Assembly (NCBI GenBank): GCA_023386645.1
Contig: JAEWJI010000019.1
Location: 51,139-115,138 of the forward strand
Length of the DNA: 64,000 nucleotides
From: Pseudomonadota bacterium
Lineage (GTDB): Bacteria > Pseudomonadota > Alphaproteobacteria > Caulobacterales > Caulobacteraceae
Reading direction: 5' to 3'
Notes under the pieces: model-generated
Database searches by the model: none
Told to the model about the DNA's origin: nothing
Seen by the model: only the letters and a program-made list of their open reading frames with translations
Position numbers and translations under genes: made by a program
In this document: positions 26,878 through 35,043 of the stretch, one piece after another
Layout: each line of letters opens with the position of its first letter
Position numbering within the stretch: position 1 is the first letter of the stretch

Positions 26878-27875
26878 CGGTAGGGGTCCGCCTGCATCAG
26901 ATAGTCCTGGACGTAGCGGCGCACGCCCTCCTCCAGCGGCGTCGACTGGCCGGGATAGCCGGCGGCCCGGAGGCGATCCATCCGGGCCTCGGTGAAGTAC
27001 TGGTACCGGCCCCGCAGCACCTCGGGCATGTCGACATAGGCGATCGCGGCTGGACGACCGGCCGCGGCGAAGGTGGCCTTGGCCAGGTCGGCGAAGGAGC
27101 GGGCCTGGCCCGAGCCGGCGTTGAACACGCCCCGGACCTCGGGCGCGGAGAGCAGCCACTCGACGATGTCGACCACGTCGTCGACGAAGACGAAGTCGCG
27201 AAGCTGGCCGCCGTCCGGGTAGTCGGGGTGGTGCGAGCGGAAAAGGCTGACCGTTTCGCCCGCCGCGACCTGGGGCCATATCTGGGCGACGACGGACTTC
27301 ATCGAGCCCTTGTGGCCTTCGTTGGGGCCATAGACGTTGAAGAACTTCAGGCCCGCCCACTGGCGCGACGCGTGACCCTTCGCGGCCTGCGTTATGGCGT
27401 ACTTGTCGAAGAGAAGTTTCGAGTAGCCGTAAGCGTTTAAAGGGCGCAGTTGAGAGGTGGACTCGGCATCGTCATCGTCATTAAAGCCGCGTTCCCCAGC
27501 CCCGTAGGTGGCTGCGGACGAGGCGTAGATCAGGCGCTTGTCGTGGGCGGCGCACCAGTCCCAGAGATCGCGGGACAGGCTGAAGTTGGTGCGGAGGATG
27601 AGGTCGGCGTCCTCCTCGGTCGTGGAGGAGACGGCGCCCATGTGGACCACGGCGGCGATGTCGTCGGGCGCGCGGTTCAGGCGCTCGAACAGCTCCTCGG
27701 GGAACCAGAAGTCCGAGACGGCGTGCTTGGCGATGTTGCGCCACTTGGCGTCGGAGGCGGAACCCAGGCGGTCGCAAACGACGACGTCATGGCGCCCGTC
27801 GGCGGCGAGGCGCGCCACGATATTCGAGCCGATGAAGCCGGCGCCGCCGGTCACGACTATGGTCCGCGCCCTCAT
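26874..27875 (-). CDS. hldD: ADP-L-glycero-D-manno-heptose 6-epimerase
   Basis: The 333-residue short-chain dehydrogenase shows the GGAGFIGSN NADP-binding loop, VHMGAVSSTTE, the YGYSKLLFDKY catalytic region and KFFNVYGPNEGHKGSM. These are specific features of HldD/RfaD. It epimerises ADP-D-glycero-D-manno-heptose to the L form used in the LPS inner core. It follows hldE with an ATGA overlap and precedes DUF3089 with a GTGA overlap, so the three are one coupled unit. No gmhA or gmhB is nearby. Confidence 0.95.
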   Translation of the reverse strand: MRARTIVVTGGAGFIGSNIVARLAADGRHDVVVCDRLGSASDAKWRNIAKHAVSDFWFPEELFERLNRAPDDIAAVVHMGAVSSTTEEDADLILRTNFSLSRDLWDWCAAHDKRLIYASSAATYGAGERGFNDDDDAESTSQLRPLNAYGYSKLLFDKYAITQAAKGHASRQWAGLKFFNVYGPNEGHKGSMKSVVAQIWPQVAAGETVSLFRSHHPDYPDGGQLRDFVFVDDVVDIVEWLLSAPEVRGVFNAGSGQARSFADLAKATFAAAGRPAAIAYVDMPEVLRGRYQYFTEARMDRLRAAGYPGQSTPLEEGVRRYVQDYLMQADPYR

Positions 27876-29323
27876 GACGGGCTCCGCATGCGTTCGATGG
27901 TCTGGGTGGTCGAATGGCCGTCCATGAACTGGGCCAGGCGCACCTCTCCGCCCCAGCTCTCGACCAGGTCGCCGCCGACGACGCCCTCACGGGTGTAGTC
28001 CGCGCCCTTGATCAGGACGTCGGGTCGCAGGCGTTCGATGAGGGCGAGCGGCGTGGGGTCGTCGAAGGCGGTGACGCGATCGACGCTGCTGAGGCCGCCG
28101 ATGACGACGGCGCGGCTGTCCAGGTCGTTCACGGGCCGCCCTTCCCCCTTCAGGCGGCGAACCGAGGCGTCGGTGTTGAGCGCCACGACCAGCCGGTCGC
28201 ACCAGCTGCGCGCCTGGGCCAGATAGGCCACGTGGCCACGATGCAGGATGTCGAAACAGCCGTTGGTGAAGCCGACCTTCAGGCCTTTGCGACGCCAGGC
28301 CTCGACCTCCTCGGCCAGGATATCCAGAGGGGTCACCTTAGCGTGGGCGATCGCCGCGTGGCCGGTCATCTCGGCGTCGATCAACTCGGCCGGAGTGACC
28401 ACGGCGGTCCCGCTCTTGCCCACCACCACACCCGAGGCGAGGATGGCGAAGGCGACGGCTTCCTCAAGCTCCGCCCCCGCGCCGATGGCCAGGCCCAGGG
28501 CAGCCAGCACAGTGTCGCCGGCGCCGGAGACGTCGAAGACCTCGCGGGCGCGGCCGGGGACGTGGATGACGGGGCCGCCCCGGCGGACCAAGCTCATGCC
28601 TTTGCCGGCGCGTGTGACGATCAGGGCCTGGGCCTCGCACTGCTCCATCAGAGCCGCGAGCGCCACCTCGACCTCGGTGTCATTACCGGTGGGCAGGCCG
28701 GTGGCGGCGGCCAGTTCGGCGGCGTTCGGCTTGATGACCGCCACGGGACCGTAACGGGCGAAGTCGCGCCCCTTGGGGTCGACGATCACCGGACGGCCGG
28801 TCGCCACGGCTGCCCGCGCCACGGCCTCGTTGACCGCGCCCTTGGCGTAGTCCGAAAGGAGAATGACGGAAGCTTCTGACAATGCAGCTGTTTCGCTCAG
28901 GTCGCCACCGCCATCGCTCGCCTCTTCGGCGTCGAGCCTGAGCAACTGCTGGCCGGCGGCGACGAAACGGGTCTTGACCGTCGTGACCCCATGGCCCGCG
29001 ACCTCAAGGAAGCTCTCGATCCCCTCTTCCCGCGCCAGGGCGGCCTTCAGCTCCTCGGCCGCGGCGTCGTTTCCGACCAGACCCGCGAGCCGGGCGCGCC
29101 CCCCGAGAGCGGCGACGTTGCGGGCCACATTGCCGACCGCGCCGGGCATGGCCGTCTCGCGTTGAGCCTTGAGCACCGGAATGGGCGCCTCGGGCGAGAT
29201 ACGGCTGACCTCGCCATAGACGTAGCGATCCAGCATCAGGTCGCCGACACAGGCGACGGTGACGCCGCCGACGCGGTCCAGCAGGGCCTGCAGTCCCCCG
29301 AGATCGAGCATGCGATCAGCCAT
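27872..29323 (-). CDS. hldE: Bifunctional heptose kinase / adenylyltransferase HldE
   Basis: The 483-residue protein has a PfkB-type kinase domain over the first ~330 residues (VACVGDLMLDRYVYGEVSRISPEAPIP; DVSGAGDTVLAALGLA). A nucleotidyltransferase domain follows (TNGCFDILHRGHVAYLAQA, LIKGADY). It phosphorylates D-glycero-D-manno-heptose 7-phosphate at C1 and then adenylates it. It is the first gene of the coupled hldE-hldD-DUF3089 unit, with a good promoter match upstream. Confidence 0.95.
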   Translation of the reverse strand: MADRMLDLGGLQALLDRVGGVTVACVGDLMLDRYVYGEVSRISPEAPIPVLKAQRETAMPGAVGNVARNVAALGGRARLAGLVGNDAAAEELKAALAREEGIESFLEVAGHGVTTVKTRFVAAGQQLLRLDAEEASDGGGDLSETAALSEASVILLSDYAKGAVNEAVARAAVATGRPVIVDPKGRDFARYGPVAVIKPNAAELAAATGLPTGNDTEVEVALAALMEQCEAQALIVTRAGKGMSLVRRGGPVIHVPGRAREVFDVSGAGDTVLAALGLAIGAGAELEEAVAFAILASGVVVGKSGTAVVTPAELIDAEMTGHAAIAHAKVTPLDILAEEVEAWRRKGLKVGFTNGCFDILHRGHVAYLAQARSWCDRLVVALNTDASVRRLKGEGRPVNDLDSRAVVIGGLSSVDRVTAFDDPTPLALIERLRPDVLIKGADYTREGVVGGDLVESWGGEVRLAQFMDGHSTTQTIERMRSPS

Positions 29324-29329
29324 CCGCCT

Positions 29330-29358
29330 GAGCTAAAGCCAGCGGGCGCGAGTCACAA
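29330..29358 (-). promoter_or_regulatory. Putative hldE promoter
   Basis: Minus-strand TTGTGA (29353-29358) and TAGCTC (29330-29335) are separated by 17 bases, just upstream of the hldE ATG. The short leader implied would be only a few bases, so the assignment is tentative. Confidence 0.4.
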
Positions 29359-29489
29359 CATCTTCCGTTCGAGGCGCGCGAGCCGCAGGAACCGCCGAAA
29401 TTTTTTCGAGTGTACTTTGTGTACTTTCGGCCGGCGCCTCCGTCGGGATCGCTGATCCGGACGACGTTGCACCGGCCCTGCGTCAGAAA

Positions 29490-29501
29490 CGGACGCGTCC
29501 G
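29490..29501. other. 12-base perfect palindrome after kdsA
   Basis: CGGACGCGTCCG lies just past the kdsA stop, with a short T run on the minus strand. It could be a weak terminator or a protein site. The rest of the 180-base gap to hldE holds only a tandem GTGTACTTT GTGTACTTT duplication and the hldE promoter candidate. Confidence 0.35.
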
Positions 29502-29503
29502 GC

Positions 29504-30367
29504 TCAGGCGGCGGCCTTCATCCGCGACTTGGTCAGATCGTCGTAGGCGATCAGTTCGGCGGCCAGGGCCTCGAACTGATGCAGCGGCACCATGTTGGGG
29601 CCGTCCGAGGGAGCGTTGTCGGGGTCCTGGTGGGTCTCCATGAAGACGGCGTCCACGCCCACGGCCACGGCCGCGCGGGCCAGGACCGGCACGAACTCGC
29701 GCTGGCCGCCCGAAGAGGTCCCCTGCCCACCCGGCTGCTGGACGCTGTGGGTCGCGTCGAACACCACGGGGCAGCCGATGTCGCGCAGCACCGGCAAGGC
29801 GCGCATGTCGGAGACAAGCGTATTGTAGCCGAAGCTGGCGCCCCGCTCGCAGGCCATGACGTTCGGGTTGCCGGCGCCCGTCACCTTGGCGATGACGTTC
29901 TTCATGTCCCAGGGGGCCAGGAATTGACCCTTCTTGATGTTGATCGCCTTGCCGGTGGCGGCGGCGGCCAGCAGCAGGTCGGTCTGGCGGCTGAGGAAGG
30001 CCGGGATCTGGAGCACGTCGACGGCCTGCGCGGCGATGCGGCAGTGCTCCTCGGTGTGGACGTCGGTGAGGACCGGCAGGCCGGTCGTCTCGCGGATCTC
30101 CGCGAAGATCGGCAGCGAGCCTTCCAGGCCGAAGCCGCGCGCGGCGGTGGCGGAGGTGCGGTTCGCCTTGTCGAAGCTGGTCTTGTAGATGATGCCGACG
30201 TTCAGCCGCTCGCCGATCTCTTTCAAGGCGCCGGCCATCTCCAACGCGTGCTGGCGGCTTTCCAGCTGGCACGGGCCGGCGATAAAGACGATGCGGCGGC
30301 CGCCGCCGATCACCACGGGCTTGGCGATGCCTTCGGACAGGGTGATGACGGAGTTCGGAACGGTCAC
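29504..30367 (-). CDS. kdsA: KDO-8-phosphate synthase
   Basis: The 287-residue protein has the KdsA/DAHP-synthase-type barrel motifs FIAGPCQLESRQHALEMA, YKTSFDKANRTS, LTDVHTEEHC and DATHSVQQPGG. It condenses phosphoenolpyruvate with D-arabinose 5-phosphate to form KDO 8-phosphate for lipid A and inner core. Presence of DATHSVQ and a Cys near the N-terminus (GPCQ) leaves metal dependence open. The start is GTG at 30367. It lies beside the heptose genes, forming an inner-core cluster, but has its own transcript start region. Confidence 0.95.
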   Translation of the reverse strand: MTVPNSVITLSEGIAKPVVIGGGRRIVFIAGPCQLESRQHALEMAGALKEIGERLNVGIIYKTSFDKANRTSATAARGFGLEGSLPIFAEIRETTGLPVLTDVHTEEHCRIAAQAVDVLQIPAFLSRQTDLLLAAAATGKAINIKKGQFLAPWDMKNVIAKVTGAGNPNVMACERGASFGYNTLVSDMRALPVLRDIGCPVVFDATHSVQQPGGQGTSSGGQREFVPVLARAAVAVGVDAVFMETHQDPDNAPSDGPNMVPLHQFEALAAELIAYDDLTKSRMKAAA

Positions 30368-30478
30368 GGGCGGTCGCTTTCGATCTGTCGGAGCCCGACG
30401 GGCGCGGGCCTGGGCTCAGGTGGCGCCGTCTTTAGCCCGGCGCAACCCTTGGGTCATCCCTCCCGCGGTCGCCGGGGA

Positions 30479-31831
30479 TCAGGCGACCGCCGTGACTCGA
30501 TCGCCCTCCGGCGGCGCGGGAGGCGGCGCGACCTCGTCCTCTTCCCCCCGCGACACCACGGTGGCCAGGACCAGGTCGCCGGTGACGTTCAGCGTGGTCC
30601 GGCACATGTCCAGGAAGCGGTCGACGCCGAGGATCAGGCCGATGCCTTCCGCCGGGACCCCGACCATGACCAGGATCATGGCCACGACCGGCAGCGAACC
30701 GGCCGGCACGCCCGCGGTGCCGACGCCGCCCAGGATGCAGACCAGCATCACGATGATCTGCTGCGTGAGGGTCAGCTCGATCTGGAAGAACTGGGCCAGG
30801 AACAGGACGGTGACGCCCTCGAACAGGGCCGTGCCGTTCTGGTTGGCGGTCGCGCCGACGGTCAGCACGAAGCGGGCGATCTTGCGCGGCAGGTTCAGTT
30901 GTTCGTCTGCGGCCTTCAGCGACACTGGCAGGGCGGCGTTGGAGGAGGCGGTCGAGAAGGCCACCACCATCGGCTCGCGGACGCCCTTGAAGAAGCGCAG
31001 CGGCGACATGCCGCCCAGGAAGGCGACGACCAGCGGATAGACCACGAACATGTGGATCAGCATTGCGCCCACGGCCACGCCGACATAGGCCGCCAACCGC
31101 ACCAGCAGGTCCCAGCCGAACAGGGCCGCGAGGTTGAACATCAGGCAGGCGATGGCGATCGGGGCCAGTTTGATGACCAGGTTGATGAGCTTCATGGTCA
31201 CCTCGAGGATGCCCTCGATGACCACCTGCAGCCGGTCGGTCGCGGCGCTCTTCGCCATCACCAGCCCGATCCCGAAGAACAGGGCGAATATCATCACCGG
31301 CAGGATCTGGTTCTCGGCCGCAGCGGTGAAGACGTTGGACGGGATCAGGTCCAGGAAGAACTGGCCGAACTGGACGCTTTCCGGCGCCTTCTCGACGATG
31401 GCCGAGGCGCCTTCGCGGCCCTGGGCTAGTAGCGACTGGGCCAGGACCGGGTCCACGCCGTCGCCGGGCCGGAAGGCGTTGACCATCAACAGACCGATGA
31501 CCACGGCGATCCCGGACACCACGATGGTGAGAAGCAGAGTCTTCATGCCCGCCCGACCCAGGGACTTGAGGTCGCCCATCTCGGCCACCCCGACCACCAG
31601 GGCCGAGAACAGCAGGGGGATGACCAGCATGAACAGCAGGCGCAGGAAGATCTGGCCCGCCGGGCCGGTGACGTTGGTCGTCAGCCACTGGACCCAATAG
31701 GTCTCCGGGCCCACCACCTGGTTGACGTAGAGCCCGGCCCCCAGCCCGACCACGAACCCGATCAGCATCAGCCAATGGAGCGCGAGGCCCCTGCGTTCCG
31801 TCGTCTGCATCCGCCCCTCGTGATCGGTCAT
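30479..31831 (-). CDS. Dicarboxylate/amino acid:cation symporter (DAACS)
   Basis: The 450-residue membrane protein shows the DAACS/GltP fold: FLRLLFMLVIPLLFSALVVG, the serine-rich re-entrant loop AFSTASSNAALPVS near residue 290, TVGATANQNGTALFEG and the second re-entrant region GGVGTAGVPAGS followed by GVDRFLDMCRT. These residues bind substrate carboxylate and cations. It imports acidic or neutral amino acids or C4-dicarboxylates with H+ or Na+. Its ATG overlaps the stop of the upstream solute-binding protein by four bases, an unusual partnership for this family. Confidence 0.9.
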   Translation of the reverse strand: MTDHEGRMQTTERRGLALHWLMLIGFVVGLGAGLYVNQVVGPETYWVQWLTTNVTGPAGQIFLRLLFMLVIPLLFSALVVGVAEMGDLKSLGRAGMKTLLLTIVVSGIAVVIGLLMVNAFRPGDGVDPVLAQSLLAQGREGASAIVEKAPESVQFGQFFLDLIPSNVFTAAAENQILPVMIFALFFGIGLVMAKSAATDRLQVVIEGILEVTMKLINLVIKLAPIAIACLMFNLAALFGWDLLVRLAAYVGVAVGAMLIHMFVVYPLVVAFLGGMSPLRFFKGVREPMVVAFSTASSNAALPVSLKAADEQLNLPRKIARFVLTVGATANQNGTALFEGVTVLFLAQFFQIELTLTQQIIVMLVCILGGVGTAGVPAGSLPVVAMILVMVGVPAEGIGLILGVDRFLDMCRTTLNVTGDLVLATVVSRGEEDEVAPPPAPPEGDRVTAVA

Positions 31832-32928
31832 CGAATCGGCAGGGCGTAGATCAGGCCGCCCGGCCGCGCGTTCCACTGTGCGTTCAGGCCGCGGGCCAGG
31901 TCGAGCGCCGACTGCGCACCGACGTTCCGCTCGAACACCTGCCCATAGTTGCCGACCGCCGTCACCGCGTCGAGAGCCCAGGTCGGCTCCAGCCCCAGGG
32001 AAGCCCCGAAATCGCCCTCCGCGCCCAGCAGACGCCGCACGCGCGGGTCGTTCGAGCTGCGGGCCATCTCGGCGGCGTTCTGCTGGGTCACGCCCAGCTC
32101 CTCGGCCAGGATCAGGGCGTTGAGGGTCCACCGGACCAAGGCGAGCCACTGTTCGTCGCCGCGCCGCACCGCCGGGCCCAGGGGCTCCTTGGAGATGACG
32201 TCGGGCAGGAGGACGTGCTGGCCGGGGCTGGCCATGGTCGTGCGGGCCGCGGCTAGGGCGGAGACGTCGGCGGTGTAGGCGTCGCAGGCCTCCCGCTCAT
32301 AGGCCTGGCGCGCGCCCTGTTCGGTTTCGGCGACGACCTCGCGGTATTCGATGTCGCGGGTGCGGAAATAGTCGCGCGCGTTCAGCCCGCTGGTCGAGCC
32401 GGCCTGGACGCAGACCCGCGCGCCGTTCAGTTCGGTGGCGCTCGTCAGATTGAGGGCGCGGCGAACCAGAAAGCCTTGGCCGTCGTAGTAGTTGACGCCG
32501 GCGAAGCTGATGTCGCCCGCCACATCGCGGCTCATGGTCCAGGAGGTGCTGCGCCACAGCACGTCCACGCGGCCGTCCCTGAGGGCGGCGAATCGGCCCT
32601 CGGCCGTCAGGGGGACGAAGCGGACGGCGTCGCCGTCGCCCAGGATGGCGGCGGCCATGGCCCGGCAGAAGTCCACGTCGAAGCCGCGCCATTCGCCGCG
32701 ATTGTCCAGAAAGGCGAAGCCGACCAGGCCCTCATGCACGCCGCAGTTCAGCCGGCCCCGCCGCTTGACGGCCTGCAGAGTCGGACTGACCGGCGCCTCG
32801 GAGGGGGCGCCGGCGCCTGCGGGCGAGGTCTGGGCGGGGGCGGGCTCCGGGCCGTCCGGACGATCGCAAGCGGCGAGGCACAGCAGGGCCAGGACGCCGG
32901 ACAATCCTCCCCACTGACTGGCTCGCAT
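31828..32928 (-). CDS. Family-3 solute-binding lipoprotein (AapJ-like)
   Basis: The 366-residue protein begins with a lipoprotein signal (ALLCLAAC lipobox near residue 20) and a Pro/Ala-rich linker. A periplasmic amino-acid-binding fold of the AapJ/BztA type follows: GRLNCGVHEGLVGFAFLD, GFDVDFCRAMAAAILGD, VDVLWRSTSWTMSRD and GARVCVQAGSTS. Family members feed ABC importers for general L-amino acids, but no permease or ATPase gene is adjacent. Instead the gene is translationally coupled to a secondary symporter. It may load that symporter or act as a sensor. Confidence 0.85.
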   Translation of the reverse strand: MRASQWGGLSGVLALLCLAACDRPDGPEPAPAQTSPAGAGAPSEAPVSPTLQAVKRRGRLNCGVHEGLVGFAFLDNRGEWRGFDVDFCRAMAAAILGDGDAVRFVPLTAEGRFAALRDGRVDVLWRSTSWTMSRDVAGDISFAGVNYYDGQGFLVRRALNLTSATELNGARVCVQAGSTSGLNARDYFRTRDIEYREVVAETEQGARQAYEREACDAYTADVSALAAARTTMASPGQHVLLPDVISKEPLGPAVRRGDEQWLALVRWTLNALILAEELGVTQQNAAEMARSSNDPRVRRLLGAEGDFGASLGLEPTWALDAVTAVGNYGQVFERNVGAQSALDLARGLNAQWNARPGGLIYALPIR

Positions 32929-33013
32929 GGCGGCTCCCGTTCGCTACCGCGTCTTAGAGGCCTCCCGGCCGCGGACTGCAACACCCTGGATGGGACGCCA
33001 ATCCCGGCGCCGG

Positions 33014-33277
33014 CTAGTTTTGGCGAAGCTCCGGCATCAGGCCGAGGACGATCTGACGCATATTGGTGGTGGCCGGCGCCATGGCCTTGAGGAACTGAAG
33101 CGTATTGCCGGCCGCGCCATCGAAGACGAATTCAGTGTTGTCGAAGGTGCAGTTGGCGAAACCCGGGGGCGTGCCGCCGCTGAACACCAGCCGGGCGTTG
33201 CGGAACTGGCAATTGCGGAAAACCTGGCCATCCAGGGCGATCTCGCCGTCCAGGGTCTTGTCCTTGATCTCGGCCAT
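33014..33277 (-). CDS. Small pentapeptide-like hypothetical protein
   Basis: An 87-residue protein with FRNCQFRNARLVF and FANCTFDNTEFVF. These two segments have the A/F-x-x-x-F spacing of a short beta-helix, like truncated pentapeptide repeats. No signal peptide is seen. The family is not one I can name, and function is unknown. It lies between the solute-binding lipoprotein gene and tRNA-Arg on the same strand. Confidence 0.6.
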   Translation of the reverse strand: MAEIKDKTLDGEIALDGQVFRNCQFRNARLVFSGGTPPGFANCTFDNTEFVFDGAAGNTLQFLKAMAPATTNMRQIVLGLMPELRQN

Positions 33278-33311
33278 GCGGCCCTCCTTGGTTTTTGCTC
33301 GCCTGGGTGAA

Positions 33312-33388
33312 TGGCGCGCCCGGCAGGACTCGAACCTGCAACCGTCCGCTTAGAAGGCGGATGCTCTATCCGGTTGAGCTACGGGCGC
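33312..33388 (-). tRNA. tRNA-Arg (UCU)
   Basis: The minus strand folds into a complete cloverleaf. Acceptor GCGCCCG pairs with CGGGCGC, the anticodon stem CCGCC/GCGG carries loop TTCTAAG with anticodon TCT, and the T arm is GTTCGAGTC. The 3' CCA is encoded. It reads AGA (and AGG by wobble). It follows the NDUFS4-like gene closely. Confidence 0.95.
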
Positions 33389-33403
33389 CGGCTCGTCGAG
33401 GAC

Positions 33404-33709
33404 TCAGTGGGTCCACGGGACCTTGCGGTTGGTCGCGAAATTGTCGGCGTAGGCCTTGATCAGGACCGGCGCCTCCTGCGGCTCGTGCAGGCGGAACGGA
33501 ATGCCGTGCCGCTCAGCGTAGGCGACGGCCTCTTCCTGCGTCGGGAAGGTCAGGACGACCTGGCCGTTCATGTCGCGCGAACTGGTCCAGCCCATCAGCG
33601 GGTCGATCATGCGCGCGCTGGCCGGTTCAAACTCCAGCCGCCAGTCGCGGGTCTTGGCCTTGCCCGACTGCATGGCCGGCTTGGCGGGGCGATAGATGCG
33701 GGCGAGCAT
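33404..33709 (-). CDS. Complex I accessory subunit, NDUFS4-like
   Basis: The 101-residue protein MLARIYRPAKPAMQSGKAKT... continues with LEFEP and MGWTSSRDMNGQVVLTFPTQEEAVAYAERHGI. This is the ETC complex I conserved region (NDUFS4, 18-kDa subunit). In alphaproteobacteria this small subunit joins the peripheral arm of NADH:ubiquinone oxidoreductase, as in mitochondria. It stands alone, away from a nuo operon, beside tRNA-Arg. Confidence 0.9.
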   Translation of the reverse strand: MLARIYRPAKPAMQSGKAKTRDWRLEFEPASARMIDPLMGWTSSRDMNGQVVLTFPTQEEAVAYAERHGIPFRLHEPQEAPVLIKAYADNFATNRKVPWTH

Positions 33710-33729
33710 GACGGGCTCCGACGGAGAAA

Positions 33730-34890
33730 CTAGGGGGTCAATAGCTTGGGGGCCGAAGAGGGTCCACCCGTTCGGGGTCGACGGCTCGGCGCCAATCGCT
33801 TGGCCGCTTCCGATCCGGGGGCGGGTCTGGTCACGCGCGGCAAGGCCCTGTCCTCGAAAGCCGCCTCGATGAAGCGGTCCATGATGTGGGCGACCATGCC
33901 CGTGTTCACGTGGAGACGATCGGGCCGCCAGGCCAGCGCGCGATCGGAGTTCACCACCATCTCGTAGCTCGGGAAATAGTCGGCCCTGGAATGCTCCCGG
34001 CAGAAGGCCTGAGCCGCCGCCAGCAGAATCGCCTTCGCCCTCCCGCTGGCGACGACGATGTCGTCCGCCGAAAAGGTGGCGCCGAGCGGCACCGGGCTCA
34101 CCGTCAGGATCAGCCGGTACTCTCCGGTCGCGTGGTGGCGGTCAATCAGCTCGACGATCTCCCGCAAGGACCGGACGGTCTCGTCGAAGGAGACTTCGTG
34201 AAGCGCATACCGGTCCCGATCCCTGGCGAGAACGCGGCCGTTGATTGCGTTGATGGCCAGCCCCGTCTCGAGATCCACCCAGCCCTCGGCCAGGCCGAGG
34301 GTCAGGACCACCAGCCGGGCGTTGACGACCTCGCGAGTCAGCTCAAGAGCGACGCGACGGCGTTCGAACACCGCTTCAGCGGTCGCGGGCGCCTTGATGT
34401 CGGGATAGTTCAGGTCATGGACGGCCCCCTCGTCCACGACGATCAGCGCGTCATCCGACCACGCGGCGCATTCGCCGAACGCGGCCTGGAACTCCTGCAG
34501 CATCGATGTCGGCGTGTATCTGTGCAGGAAGCTGGAGGGCAGGTCCCGCTCATGCGCGAAGGCCGGAGAATGAAGCCTGTCGTCCTGGCTGATGACCAGC
34601 CCGCCCCTGAGACTTAGCTCGTATTCGATCTCCCGGGCGAAACAGGAGCCCATGGCGAAAACGGCCGCGCTGGCGGGCGCCCGGGGGCCGGTCAGTCGCG
34701 GACGGATGTCGGCATAGCCGTCGAAGATCCGATTGCTGGCGTCCTCCGGAACGTCGGAACGCGCGTCGGACTTTCCCGTGCGATTCCACTTCGCCGTCGG
34801 ATTTTGCTTGTGCTGGGCCAGAGCCGCGCGACCGTTGGTCAACCCCACTTCATCCCTCCCAAGCCGCGGACGCCCACGCGACGGCGCCAT
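33730..34890 (-). CDS. GSCFA domain protein
   Basis: Up to 386 residues, with the family signature AVFAMGSCFAREIEYELSLRG near residue 78, then LTLGLAEGWVD and VSPVPLGATF. GSCFA proteins have an SGNH-hydrolase-like fold and often accompany surface polysaccharide genes, where they may de-esterify glycans. The Ser in GSCF would be the nucleophile. The first ~50 residues look poorly conserved, so the true start may lie downstream. It directly faces the 3' end of tRNA-Pro(UGG), which makes acquisition next to a tRNA possible. Confidence 0.8.
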   Translation of the reverse strand: MAPSRGRPRLGRDEVGLTNGRAALAQHKQNPTAKWNRTGKSDARSDVPEDASNRIFDGYADIRPRLTGPRAPASAAVFAMGSCFAREIEYELSLRGGLVISQDDRLHSPAFAHERDLPSSFLHRYTPTSMLQEFQAAFGECAAWSDDALIVVDEGAVHDLNYPDIKAPATAEAVFERRRVALELTREVVNARLVVLTLGLAEGWVDLETGLAINAINGRVLARDRDRYALHEVSFDETVRSLREIVELIDRHHATGEYRLILTVSPVPLGATFSADDIVVASGRAKAILLAAAQAFCREHSRADYFPSYEMVVNSDRALAWRPDRLHVNTGMVAHIMDRFIEAAFEDRALPRVTRPAPGSEAAKRLAPSRRPRTGGPSSAPKLLTP

Positions 34891-34911
34891 ATGGAGCCAG
34901 CTGAAGAGTTC

Positions 34912-34988
34912 TGGTCGGGGCGGCAGGATTCGAACCTGCGACCCTCTGCTCCCAAAGCAGATGCGCTACCAGGCTGCGCTACACCCCG
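34912..34988 (-). tRNA. tRNA-Pro (UGG)
   Basis: The minus strand gives acceptor CGGGGTG paired with CGCCCCG, D arm AGCGCAGCCTGGTAGCGC, anticodon loop TTTGGGA with anticodon TGG, T loop GTTCGAATC and encoded CCA. It decodes CCA and CCG proline codons. Confidence 0.95.
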
Positions 34989-35002
34989 AGCCGAAGGGCG
35001 GC

Positions 35003-35031
35003 GTCTTGGCACGGGCGCGGCCCGGCCGCAA
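35003..35031 (-). promoter_or_regulatory. Putative tRNA-Pro(UGG) promoter
   Basis: Minus-strand TTGCGG (35026-35031) lies 17 bases from CAAGAC (35003-35008), about 15 bases upstream of the mature tRNA. The -35 box matches those of the other tRNA genes here; the -10 box is weak. Confidence 0.3.
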
Positions 35032-35043
35032 CGCACGTCGTCG

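Noticed and set aside
30465..30490. Hairpin at the 3' end of the symporter gene as a terminator
   Set aside because: GCGGTCGCC and GGCGACCGC do pair, but one arm is coding sequence and no T run follows, so a rho-independent terminator is not supported.
29579..31429. 616-codon plus-strand open frame opposite kdsA and the symporter
   Set aside because: It spans two real genes on the other strand and their spacer, with no recognisable domain.
33312..34988. Genomic island bounded by two tRNA genes
   Set aside because: The similarity between the two tRNA 3' regions is the normal T-arm and CCA sequence. No integrase is present, and the NDUFS4-like gene inside is core.
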